A stretch of 64,000 nucleotides of DNA from Tyto alba (taxonomy: Eukaryota > Chordata > Aves > Strigiformes > Tytonidae): positions 19,798,886 to 19,862,885 of the forward strand of contig NW_024881330.1 in the NCBI RefSeq assembly GCF_018691265.1, in the 5' to 3' direction. The notes beneath the pieces are model-generated. The model did not search any database. It saw nothing but the letters and a program-made list of their open reading frames with translations, and was not told the DNA's origin. This document shows positions 35,894 to 47,540 of this stretch, in pieces (the stretch's first letter is position 1; each line of letters opens with the position of its first letter). The position numbers were made by a program, and so were the translations under genes.

Positions 35894-38143
35894 GGTTTCT
35901 TAAAAAGCATGGTGAGAAAGATGAAGACCAATTTTGCATTTCGAAGTACGACACAGACTTTCAGCTGCCTTTGCACTACGGAATAGTAGTTATATAAAGG
36001 ACGAGTTCTTCCAGAACCTCTGAAAAAGCAGTTCTCTAGGCACCCCTCTACCACCCCTTAGACACACCAGACACTCGCTTCCAGCCCTGCCCTAAACGCC
36101 CTGATCTTGCAAACAGTGCCTGGGAGTGATTGCATTGAAATTTTCCGCGTGCGTATCTGTGAGTGCTCTACAAGGTATCCGTGCAAGGTTGGACCCAAAC
36201 CCCATTTGCTGCAAGCTCTTTGCCTGCCTAAGGTATATATGAAATGCTGGAACATCCACAGGAGCTGGGGAACAGTGGCTGCAGCCAGGCCACGTGCCCT
36301 GAGGCAAGGTGAGGGGCTGCCCGGCACTGACCTGGCAGCTCCCACCAGCAACAGTCTCTGCCGCTCCAGCGTGTCCCACTCCTCCCCAGTCTCTCTGCCC
36401 AGCCCCAGAAGCAGAGGCCAGCCTGTAGGCACCAGGTCGGCTCTGCAGGCTGGAGTCCCACTTGTATCTCTGACGAGCTACTTGAAAATGAGACAGCCGT
36501 CTCTACAAACCCGTCCTCAATTTCTAATGAATGATTGATTGTTTTTAAACTAGTGCATTGTATATTTTGGGAAAGAATTTATGTTTTACCAAAAAATTTC
36601 CTGCTGAAATAAAGCCAAATGGAGACTGGTCTGGGCCAAGTTGCTCAATGTTCATGAACAAGAACATGTTTTTCTTTTTCTTCCTTTCTTGTTTTATGCA
36701 TGTTTCTGGACTCATTTCATCAGCTGTCAGTAGTTAAATACCATTTCAGAAAAGGGTTTATTATTGTATTTTCCTCTATTATTCTGTTTGTTTCTGCTAT
36801 GGTCTCTTGAAATGAAATCAGCCAGCTAAAGTACTAATAGAATATTTTCCCCTGCTGTTCCTTGCAAAGGGCCTAAGCCTTCAAGGTGCTGTATTTCCTG
36901 AGCTGGTTTGCACCTTGAAGACCATGATTTTAAATGAGAGCTTTTTTCTGTGTGCTGCATTACTGCTTTCCAAGAGACAGCACTGACTTCAGTTCACAGC
37001 CAGCTCATGTCCCCAGGTCATACACAACAGCATGGCAGTGCATGATAACCAAGAAAGGAAACATACAAGAAATAAAATGTAAAGCAAGAGCTCTTTTTCA
37101 TCACATCAGCAAAGAAGAAAAACAGAACAGATGTGGTAAGTGGTGAAAGCAATGCAGCTTAAATGTATAGCTAAGTAATGGATTAGTTTAGGCAACTGTA
37201 GGTGCTTATCTAACAGCATGCCTCTTTTGAAATGTTAAATTACATGTACATTAAAATATTTGGAAATTTTGGGATTTAAAGCTATATTCTTTAAAGGAGA
37301 GAAAAGCAATTGTTTTCCATGTAAGGGCTAAGCAGAGCAGAACCCAGCCTCTGGCAAATGGGATGTGCTAGGCACGCAGGGCCTGTTCTGACACCATGGA
37401 GGTCAGTGAAAGGGTCTCATGGGGCTTTGGATGCAGAACCTGGCCATAAATGATACTGGAAAATGACAACACACAGCGACATCAGGCAGCCCTGGTGCTC
37501 CCTTGCCACTCCCCCCCAAAGCAAGACTGGAACACACTGCGTGACAAAGGCACAGAATGAGGCAGCCAAAAAATCATGAGCCTCAGATGTTTAGAGTATG
37601 ACATCTGCTTCTGGCTCAAGCAATTCTTATGTTGAATTCAGTTGCCTTTCCTCCAAGACACCCAACAGCAGATAACCTCAATTTATCGGTTCCCATTTCC
37701 AATACCGTTTGTCTTAAATACAAACAGAAATTATTTGGCGCACAGTGGAAATGCAACTATTTAAAAATCAAAACTAAGCAAAATCTATTTACAGCTTTGT
37801 AATTTCCCTGTGAATCATGAATAACTAGGCAAATGCTTCCAGCATCAGACATTCAAAATCATGAATCAAACCTTGAAAACAAGTATTTGGCTTTAAGAAC
37901 TCAGATTTTTAAAAATAATAAAAGCTGGAAATTTTTTTATTAATTTCTCTACATTTTGGCATTCATACCTCTGAAGTCATTAGAACTGGAAATTTACGTC
38001 TTTAAAACACAGCTGACAGTCTCCCTTGTTCACCTGATGGCAGGGGATGGGGCTTTAAAAGACCAGTCAACAGTTATAAGTCCAGCAACAAATTTCCAAG
38101 ATTGTTTTGTGTTTTGTTTTCACTACCCCACATGGGCATGTTA

Positions 38144-38523
38144 ATCATAGAATCATAGAATGGGTTGGGTTGGAAGGGACCTTAAAGACGATCTAGTTCC
38201 AACCCCCCTGCCATGGGCAGGGACACCTTCCACTAGGCCAGGTTGCTCCCAGCCCCGTCCAACCTGGCCTTGAACCCTTCCAGGGAGGGGGCAGCCACAG
38301 CTTCTCTGGGCACCCTGTGCCAGGGCCTCACCACTCTCACAGTGAAGAATTTCTTCCTTATATCTAATCTAAATCTACCCTCTTTCAGTTTAAGACTGTT
38401 ACCCCTCATTCTATACCTACGTTCCCTGATAAAGAGTCCCTCCCCATCTTTCCTGTAGCCCCCTTTAAGCACTGGAAGACCGCCATAAGGTCTCCCTGGA
38501 GCCTTCTCTTCTCCAGGCTAAAC
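38144..38523 (-). mobile_element. CR1 LINE 3' end, well preserved
   Basis: It starts with two complement octamers (atcatagaatcatagaatgg), the hallmark CR1 3' terminus. Then come 'ttggaagggaccttaaagac', 'ccccctgccatgggcaggga', 'cccagccccgtccaacctgg', 'cactctcacagtgaagaatt' and 'gagccttctcttctccaggc'. It is 5' truncated at about 380 bp. This is the least diverged CR1 in the window and probably the youngest. On the minus strand part of the pol C-terminus is still readable (GRFRLDIRKKFFTVRVVRPWHRVPREA, shown here in two pieces: GRFRLDIRKKFFTVR and PWHRVPREA). Confidence 0.96.
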
Positions 38524-40124
38524 AGGTATCAAGCACAGATTCTCATATTAGAAACAGGTTGCACTGAAACAGCTCAGTGTTTTGGTGCTTCAGCATATGC
38601 GTTTCACATATATAACTTTGCTGTCATCCAGAGATGGGATAATGAAGTGTCTGTTGAAATCATCAGGAATCTTCCATGGTGTCTCAGGGCTTTGCATCAT
38701 TCATACATTCTGCTTGGATTTAATATTTAAAAATCAATAAAAAAAAATAAATAAATTGTGCACTTTACTGCAAAAATAGAGAACTGCAGAATTTTCAAAA
38801 CATTTGTAAATCAACACCTATCCACTCTGCGCAATGCAACCCTCTCTCATTTCCTTTGTAGATGGTGAAATCACTGAGGCAAGCAAAGCTTTCTGTGCCT
38901 TTATGTTTGTACAGTGTCTAGCACAGAGGAGATCTGATGGGGGCTGTGTTTGGTCCACTACTTTCAATTTGCTCTCACATCTGCACTTCAAGGCTGCAGC
39001 AGGCAATAAAAGCAAAAGTGCCAAAATACTGCAAGTGTGTATAGTCTCAGTTCATTTCTAGCCTACCTGGAAGCAGAGTTACCAGGGACTCTGTGAACTC
39101 TTAGAAAACTTCCAACAGTCCTAAATCATCCAGATTAGATAAACTGCAGATAAACACCTGAACACTGTGATCTTTATCCATATGAAATCAAACCTTTTGA
39201 AGTTCATCTATCCCTTTCTCTAAGTACTATTATCTGTTGCTTTGAGATCCTGCATCCATCCCTATCAAGGTTAGGTAAGCTTCCTGTGATGCTCATAAAC
39301 AGTCCCTCTATCATTTGTAAAAATGCAGCCTCTCATTAAATGCATTTATGACTTCAGCACTTGATAAACACAATATTTTATTGGCTTTTTCTCAGAAATA
39401 CACATTTATTTTATCATCTGATACTTAAAATAACTATTGCAAATAAATAAAGAAAAAATGTTTGTACCACAGGGAAAAAACAAAAAAAAAAAAACATACA
39501 AAAGCTTTAGCTATGCCAAGATTGCTTAATTCTGATTAGCAATGACCATTAAGCAATCATTTATGGATTTACTGTGAGTGTTCATAGATACTAATGGGTT
39601 TTAGAATTCCTTGGGAATCCTCAAAGGTCAAAGGAAGAAAATGAACTATGAAGTGATAAAAAATGTATTAGGTGACTAATGGACAGGTTGTATATAGAAT
39701 GGTTCCAGCAGAAAATGTTGAGTTTTACCACTCAAATTTAAGCAAAGTAAATCTTGGGAGCAGTGGCCCTTCTCCACTGAAGTTACTAATGAATTGAAGA
39801 TTAAAACGCTTCATGGGGAGGCATTACACAGTGTGCTTTTCCCTGTCACTAATAATACATAGGACATGGCAAGGTCATTGATATGAAGTTAAAACCTATT
39901 AGATTTTTCATTAGAGAGGTACCTTCTTGCTCTTTATTTAGCTTCAAGTTTTTAATCATATACTTACATATTTTTAATATTTTTGCACTATTGCATTCTA
40001 TGTAGCTCAAGACTGAAAGCTCTTCCCGATTTAATGAATTTATCTTTATAGCACTTAGATTAACACTTCGGTCCCCACAGCAGGAAAGGGAGTAGGAAAA
40101 GCTGGAAGGGACTTGCATGCCTCA
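38524..40124. other. non-coding stretch, no gene recognised
   Basis: AT-rich, with an A-rich tract near 39475-39495. No frame or repeat could be named. Confidence 0.55.
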
Positions 40125-40714
40125 CTGTAAGCTTGCTCTCAGGATCTAAGCCCAGGCTCGTGCATCTGCCCCAGACCCTGACCCTGTCTTGTGCGCCACA
40201 GGGCAGTCCCACACCTCCAGGGCAAACCCAGGTCCCAGGGCCCTCCGATGAGAATCAAACCACTAAGGGCACATGAGTCCAAGTGTTCAACCAACACAAA
40301 CTTATTTTGGGCGGTCAGATACATTCAAAAATTTCTGACAGGGTGCATTCATCTCAGCAGACCTCAGGCCAGATCAGATACCGCATGCTGGGGCTGCCGA
40401 GCGCCGGTGCCAGCTCCAGCACTGCTTTGTCTTCCCACGGCTGGCGGAAAGCCAGAAGCCGGCACGCAGCCTGCATAAACACCATAGCCTGGGCTCTGGC
40501 TAATTTGACAGAAATGCAGGCCTGGTCCACAGCAGATTTATACGGGTGGGTGAGTCAGCCATGCACAGATATGTTATTAATGACCGTGGAGCCATGTGTG
40601 GAGCGAACATCCAGCTTGCGAGTGGCCCACAGAGTTTACTCGGCCTTCCTCCTGGCTGAAGTCACCTCAACCATGAAGTATTCTTCCCGGTACCATCACT
40701 CAAAGAGTGATGAC
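40125..40714 (-). mobile_element. possible LTR-like or promoter-bearing element
   Basis: This patch is more GC-rich than its surroundings. On the minus strand it has a clear TATA box (CCGTATAAATCTGC, TATAAA at 40537-40542) with an AP-1/MARE-like TGAGTCAGC about 10 bp upstream (40551-40559). A weak AATAAG lies about 230 bp downstream (near 40300). The order fits U3-R-U5 of an LTR. The ends chosen (tgtaagc and gatgaca) are guesses and I see no TSD. A 169-codon frame on the plus strand (40283-40792) has no known domain. It could also be a cellular promoter or an unrelated repeat. Confidence 0.35.
40537..40542 (-). promoter_or_regulatory. TATA box candidate
   Basis: TATAAA in 'acccgtataaatctgctg' on the minus strand, with TGACTCA nearby on its upstream side. 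The pairing is typical of a class II core promoter, but transcription is unproven. Confidence 0.4.
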
Positions 40715-41165
40715 AAATCCAAAGGGTTTTTTGGAGGTAATTTTAGTGTATTTCTGTATAGTGAATGGCAGTTTCTCTGTGCAGGGAAATAGATTTGGAT
40801 TCTTGTTAGAAATACTTTCATTCAGAGCAGAAGAAAGCAATCAGAAGTAAATACAACCTGCAATGTGATATATGCCTGTTGCCCACATGAGTTCTGAGGA
40901 TTGATACCACACTACATACCTTTAAAGTTATGTTATTAAAATGAAGTAATTCCATTCCAGTTTTTCAAGAACTGATTCAATCAGGTGGATAAATAGAGGC
41001 CTAACTTTTCACTTGTCATCAAAGTTACTAATCTATATAAGATTGTCCACATATAAGAACAGTTAGTACTTGTTGTTGTTGTTGTTCATAACTGGTCATT
41101 TTCTGCAAAAAAAAACACTGGTTGGGGCTGAGTAGTTTTTAAATTTCGATTACATACATTTATAT

Positions 41166-41528
41166 GAAGGGAAGGGAAGGGAAGGGAAGGGAAGGGAAGG
41201 GAAGGGAAGGGAAGGGAAGGGAAGGGAAGGGAAGGGAAGGGAAGGGAAGGGAAGGGAAGGGAAGGGAAGGGAAGGGAAGGGAAGGGAAGGGAAGGGAAGG
41301 GAAGGGAAGGGAAGGGAAGGGAAGGGAAGGGAAGGGAAGGGAAGGGAAGGGAAGGGAAGGGAAGGGAAGGGAAGGGAAGGGAAGGGAAGGGAAGGGAAGG
41401 GAAGGGAAGGGAAGGGAAGGGAAGGGAAGGGAAGGGAAGGGAAGGGAAGGGAAGGGAAGGGAAGGGAAGGGAAGGGAAGGGAAGGGAAGGGAAGGGAAGG
41501 GAAGGGAAGGGAAGGGAAGGGAAGGGAA
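41166..41528 (+). repeat. pure (AAGGG)n microsatellite, about 72 units
   Basis: A 363-bp pentanucleotide array with no visible interruption. The G-rich strand satisfies the GGG-N2-GGG quadruplex pattern throughout; the other strand is all pyrimidine and could form triplex DNA. The array has no stop codon in any frame, so long artificial frames arise: repeating KGREG on the plus strand and FPSLP on the minus strand. An ATG lies directly before the array (41164). These frames are by-products of the repeat, not genes. Confidence 0.97.
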
Positions 41529-41675
41529 AGGCTGTTGACATCAACTTTTCTAAATCAGCTCTGTTGATTTCAGAGGCTGAATGCACAGGAGCAGAGCAAG
41601 CATGCAGTGTTGCCAACTTCCCCCTCCTTCCCCCTGCTTGTCCTCTCCAGCCCAGTAGTTAATAACATGCACATG

Positions 41676-41790
41676 GGTTGTGAGAGATCCAAGTTCCTGT
41701 CCTCCTTCTGCCTGATTCAGTACAGGGGGCTGATGCAAAGTCTCCCACTCTCCATGTGGGTGTCCTACCTGCTAGACAAGGAGGTACACA
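41676..41790. repeat. possible ancient tRNA-SINE-like relic
   Basis: 'gagatccaagttcctgtcc' with a degenerate B-box look is followed by 'ttctgcctgattcag' and 'gggtgtcctacctgctagac'. A similar arrangement occurs at 47484-47540. The form recalls an old repeat seen in reptile and bird genomes, but I cannot name it. Confidence 0.35.
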
Positions 41791-44700
41791 GAGGAGGAGC
41801 GCCTCTTCTCAGCCTTTTTCACTCCAAACTGCTTGCACATTGACTGAATGAGGAAGAAAAAGCTGTGGTAGATAGTGATTGAGGAGAGAGTTGAGGCAGT
41901 CAACATACTGAACAACTACAAAAATTCAGAATTGTTTATGCAAAGGACAATATCTTTATCCAGAATGTAACCTTGTGGTGCACTATCACATCCTACTCCT
42001 AGAGAACACAGAAGAGACTCTTAGCTAATCACTGTAAATATGGAGTCATGTATGGGAAGACTATTACCTCTGACTAGCTTTATGAATGCAAATTTTGAGT
42101 TTATTAAGTGTGCCTAAAAATTACTTCAAAATATTTACTTACTGACCAAAATTAACTGTTTCAATACTATGAAAAAACTGAGTGAATATTGAGTGATTTG
42201 ACTTTTATTTTTAAATTACAATTTATATAAGGAAGGAGGAAAAGAATAGAAAAACTGTCAAGGTGAGTGGATCCAGCAGACCAAAGCAATTGAGGATTTA
42301 CTGTGGATAATATTGTAGGTATAAGTACTTCTTTTGCAGGAGAAAGATCACACTGGAGGAGCCAGTTTGCTAGACTTCAGTATACGTAGGGTAGAGGAAA
42401 TTATTGACCAGTTCTACTAGTTAGGAAAACAGGCAAGGTGTTTCTTTTCTTTAATCTCAGCCAATAGCAATAAATAAAATATTACTGAAAATGGCCCAAG
42501 GAGTCATTGTACTACTGGATGTTCATATCTAGAAGGAGAATAGAGTGTAACTGATCAATGGTTGTCTCCATCAAGATGTATTTAGCTGGGATTTTTCCCT
42601 TCCAAATTGTCATGTCTGAGGCTAGTAAAAGTTGAAAGGAGGATAGATATCTGCAAGAATAATCTTTAAGGTGTGTGTATGGTTTTCACAGCTATTAGAT
42701 CAAAGCCCTTTACTGAACTATTTTATTATCAGACTTATAAATCAGCCTCAGTTCATTTTACAAACATTAGTACTGCCATCAATTACATGCATTTAGCACT
42801 AATGGTTTTACAGGAATGTTAATAGTACAACATTATTTCCTGAAAACCAGCACTGAAGACTACTAAAAAGCTATTAATTGTTATATGTACCATGCAGAAT
42901 TATTTGTTTCTGGTTTTAAACAATCAGTGAGTTGGCATGTAAGTACATTTCCAACCAGTTAAACTTCATGGATATCAAATTTAGTAAAAGCAAAACCATT
43001 TATAAGCTATCCTTATCTGGCTTTCCTTCATAGGCACAGTCTGAGTAGACCACGGACAATTCTGCTGCTGCCCTTTAAAGCCCCTACCGTCTTGTTACAG
43101 CACTCCAGACATTGTCACCATCCCTGTAGGGTGATGATTAAGGCAGACACTGTCCCCAAGCAGAAGACATTTTACCAGGTGGGGACAGTTGTCTTGTCTC
43201 AGGCTATTTGCTCAGGTAGCAGGGATGGGTGCAGTACTGAGACCTGAACAAAACATGAATAGCACAAGCAGATGCTTGAGGAGTGAGGGGTCTGCGGGAG
43301 AGAAATTTTCCTATGTAGGGTGTGAATCCCATTGCTGCTAATCTTTGGGCTTTGGCTCATCCCATACCTCAGAAATTATGAAGCACCTCCTACATTTAAT
43401 CAGACACCTCCCATTTCACTATCGAGCCACCTGCTAATGCAGTAGACCTCCTCTCCAGACGCACAGATTTAGAACCAGGAGTACATAATACAAATTTCTA
43501 AATATGGTGTCTCTCCTTTGTGCTAAAATTGACTGCCCACCCCATCCAAACCTACCTTTAGCCCATACTGCGTGCTGTAGTTCTGTTACTGATATATTAA
43601 ATAATAAGACAATTGAGGCTCAAGATGTGAATGTTACACAAGTTTGTCTTATCTCCTTTCCCTTTCTAACTGTGTCATGAACCTGAGATCTCTGTTCATT
43701 AGTTTAAGAGGCTGTTTACACATAAGAAGAGAAAGGAAGGAAAGACAGATCTTTTGAAGCGTGTGGAGCTCCACCAGTTTGCATCATCTGAGGAGATGGT
43801 CCTGAGAGAGCTGTCAGACAATCTGTAATGAACAACTATTTGGAGTGCAAAGCAAACTTCGGATCTCAAAGACTGAGCATTGTTCAGCTTCCATTAGGTC
43901 AGATATTTATGATTACCTCAAATGTTTGCAAAGTAGGAATAGAAAATATCCAAGAAAAATAATAATTACCTTTCATAACCCATTCCTAGGATACAGCCTC
44001 TAGCCTTGTCAAGCAGTGGATATTCACTGTTTCATTCACAGTTCTCAGTAAACTATGCTGCTTAAAGGAATTTCAGTAACTTGCAGGTACCATTTTACAG
44101 CTGAACCTTTATGTCAACCCTTCATTTCAGAGTGGTTCAACATTGCACTGACCTTCACATCCCCCATCAGATTGAATCTGTTACCCTCAGTGAGTATAAA
44201 GGCTATAAAGAAGCACCTGATCATAAAATCCACTTGGAATGCTTTCTTAAATCTCCACCAATTACCCATTAAAAAAATCTGCTTTTTACAGGCTTACTCT
44301 CTTAATGAAAACTAAATATTACTATATTTTTAAAAGATTTTTTCTAGTTGTCTGGAGAAAAGTCTTGACAACTTGAAATAATGATTGATTGATATGACTA
44401 AATAAAATCATCTGAGTACTTCTATGGATAATAAGAGACAGTAACTGTTGCTTTATAAGCAAGGATCTGACCTAAAAGAAAAGATGTGGATGGCCTCCTT
44501 GGGTCAGCCACCAATCAGCCTTGGAAAAGAAATATAGATATGATGTTGAAAATATAGAAAAAAATGGATTTAATTCAGAGGAGACTGAGAATGCATCAGG
44601 ATTAGGTCTTCAGCAGGAAGCCTTTTAATTTGCAAGGTGCTCTTACACTGTAAGGAAAACCACACCAGAAGTAGCTGAAGCAGAGTCATCCTGTGAAAGC

Positions 44701-47483
44701 TGAGTGTAACAAGTTGCTGCAAGGCTTTGGCAGGCTTAAATCAGCCCAAGGCAAGAAACTGGACCATGAGGACAAACCAGGATCTCATGGGGAGATTTTA
44801 ATGCAGTACTGTAGCCTTCCTCTAAAATAGACAAAATATGGATATTTTTTTCTTTGTCATTTTCACTTGCTTCCTTCCTCTCAAAATAAAATGAGAGATA
44901 ATCTCTCTGCTTTTAAAGAATACTTCACTTGATTCTGCAGCTACCGTCTCATTGCCCTTTCCTCCCAAGGAGCAGTGGCAGCTCTGTTTGCAGCCACTGT
45001 CTGGAGTTTTTTTCCCAATTTTCTTGTAAACTGCTCTAAGTGCAGCATCTGCCCTCACTGCCCCTGACACCACGCTCACGGCTGTCTGTAATGACCTGCC
45101 TCACAGAGATCTCTGACCTTACCGTCTTGCCTCATCATCTTCAATTTATCTGAAACTCTCACACAGCTGACCATGATCTTTTTCTCATAATGTCGACCTC
45201 TCCCTCATGACCCTTTGGAATAAATTCTCTCTATCATTAAGCAGAGAGAAAACCTCCAAGGCAGCTTCTTTCCCTGGTGCCTGTTCTCAAGTCAAGGAGT
45301 GCTACAGAACAGCATAAATCAGTCATCTCCCCTTGTTCATACGTCATCTACAGAGTTTCTTCCTCAAAGTTTGCTCTCAAGTAGCTTCAAACAGGCAGCA
45401 AAAGCTCTCATAGCTAACTAAATATATGAGGAGTGACAAGACAAATCACACAACCCTTGGCTGCAACCTTTCCCCTGGCCCTCTCACACAATTAGCTGTT
45501 TCCACTTACTTAATGCATTAATTTATCTACTAATAATTTAATCTGTGCCATGGAAACTCATGTCATGTTTTGTAAAAGAGATCCCAGTGTGAAAATTACA
45601 TCACTTTGTAGTATGCACAGGCCTTTGCACCTCACCCTTTGCAATTGTTAACCAAAAAGGGCAACCCTCACGTAAAGCATCTTTATTACCACAGGCATGA
45701 TGTCACACTTCGTTTCAAGATGTATGAAGTTCCTACAGATTCAAAATCTCAAGAATTAGTTATGGCTAGCGGTTTCAGAAAAGAACAAAACAAGTAAAGA
45801 TAACTTGATGAGTTTAAATTAGAGAGTGGCACTACACAGAGAAGAGGACGAATTCTTCTTCAATACCAGCCAAAATACCTAAGAGCAAAACTGAAATTAG
45901 ACTACTGCCTGTCCCAGGAAGCACTGACATTTTATAAGTTCTTCAGTTTTCACAGGGCTAAAGGTTTGCTGAGGGGCGGCTGCACAGTCCTGCTGAGGCG
46001 CAGTGAGGCCCCTTGCTCGTGTCAGGGTGTGACAGGACCTGCAGACCAGGACAGTCCATGCCTGTAGCCTCCCTGCCAGCCTCCCACTGCTTATTTCCTC
46101 GTCTTGTCCCACCAAAGAGAGAAAGCGCTCCCTCTGCCAGGATATAGGAGAGCAGAGCTCAACTCCTCCTCTTAGACACGAACTGGAGCCTGCGAACAGA
46201 GCAGCCATATTTTGAAACAAGGGAATGGCCCCAGCCTTGCTGGCACTGACTCTCAGGGGAGAGTTGAAGGCCTCATACAGGAGAGAGATTAGTATTCACA
46301 CTGCAGGGTGAGGGATCTGCTCAAGGCAACAGTCAGCTTTGTGGCTGCCTATCCTCATTCCATGCTTTGGAGGAGAACCTAGGGATTTGATATGGGGATG
46401 TTATTATGATTTGGAGATGCTTTTATAGTCCTGTGGTTATGGGGTCTTCAGTGGAGATTAGAGCGAAAATAATTAAATTCAAAAGGATTACAGAATCCAT
46501 GAAGAGCCAAATACCTTCCTTAGCTGGGGGCATCCAAATTGTACTTAGAGCTTACTTGTCCAAGTCACTATTACAGCAAACAAAAACAGATATATTTTTG
46601 ATCTAGGAGCTTTAAAAGGAAAGTCAACAGCTGAGAGACAAAAGATATTAATTCTGAGACTAGTTTTTGGCAGGACTGGGAAGACTACTGAGATTGCCTG
46701 AAAAGTCTCTGGAAGTTCGGTGCTGTCCTAGCAACCATGAGAATGACATTAAAAAGAGCACATACAAACCCTGTCCAGACCACAAACCCCACATGTACCG
46801 ATTCCCAGGTCCACTGGGATCTTTTAAAACAGTTATTTGACTGTTTTAAATATGACATTATTTCCAGCTTTTTAAATTATCCCAGCTTTTCTGAGCTGAC
46901 ATAAATCTCAACAGTGAGCTGAGCCTGGAGTCAGAAGAAACATCCAGATCTCCAATTCCCTGCTGAATGCTGTGATGGGACTTAAACTGGCAAGAGGTTT
47001 GATGTGAAGCTGATCCAGACTTTTTGTAAAGCCAGCATACCAGAAGACCTGCAATCCCTAAAGCATTTTTTTATTACAGAACAAAATAACGAACTTAACA
47101 TTACATTCAGTAAATAGGAGAAAACTTGGAATGTCTGGATGAGACTGATCAAGTAAAAAAGCTTTAAATCGAAGCTCTTTGGTCTCCTTGCAGGATGAAA
47201 TAGGTCCTCCAGCCCTGTGCCTCGGAGGTTATCTGAGCCATGCTAGTTTATGTCATCCCCACTGATGCTCACAGCTCCTTTTGAACAAGAGCCTCTGGGA
47301 CCTTACTTTGCTGCAGACATGTCCATTGCCCCTCGCTGAGCCTCTAGACCCCAGTTGCAGGCCTCCTGTGCACCCCTTCTAGAAGTTGCATGGTGGCAGC
47401 TAGCAACAGGAACCCCCACCCTGCGTCCTGGCCATTTGCCCTGGTGGGATGGCAGTCACAGCAGAGCAGTGGTTCACACCTAC
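41791..47483. other. non-coding stretch, no gene recognised
   Basis: 5.7 kb of mostly AT-rich unique sequence. Somewhat GC-richer near 45930-46210. Frames are short and unconvincing. Confidence 0.55.
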
Positions 47484-47540
47484 TCCCACGTTAGGAGACC
47501 TCTCATTTTGCTTCTGTCTGATTCAGGATTGCTGGGCTAA
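47484..47540. repeat. possible ancient SINE-like relic, second copy
   Basis: 'ggagacctctcattttgctt' followed by 'ctgtctgattcagg' parallels the relic at 41676. Short and diverged. Confidence 0.3.

Larger units (their letters stand above)
32223..38143. other. non-coding stretch, no gene recognised
   Basis: About 5.9 kb of AT-rich unique DNA. It contains A-rich microsatellites at 35511-35531 and 35832-35893. A somewhat GC-richer patch at 36060-36480 carries overlapping open frames on both strands without any domain; its 'gcaaggttggacccaaaccc' string hints at an old repeat. Confidence 0.55.

Noticed and set aside
36107..36538. 143-codon plus-strand frame with overlapping minus-strand frames
   Set aside because: GC-richer non-coding patch; no recognisable domain or splice context.
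41086..41616. 176-codon minus-strand frame of FPSLP repeats, and the plus-strand KGREG frame at 41164-41538
   Set aside because: Pure products of the AAGGG microsatellite, which has no stop codon in any frame.
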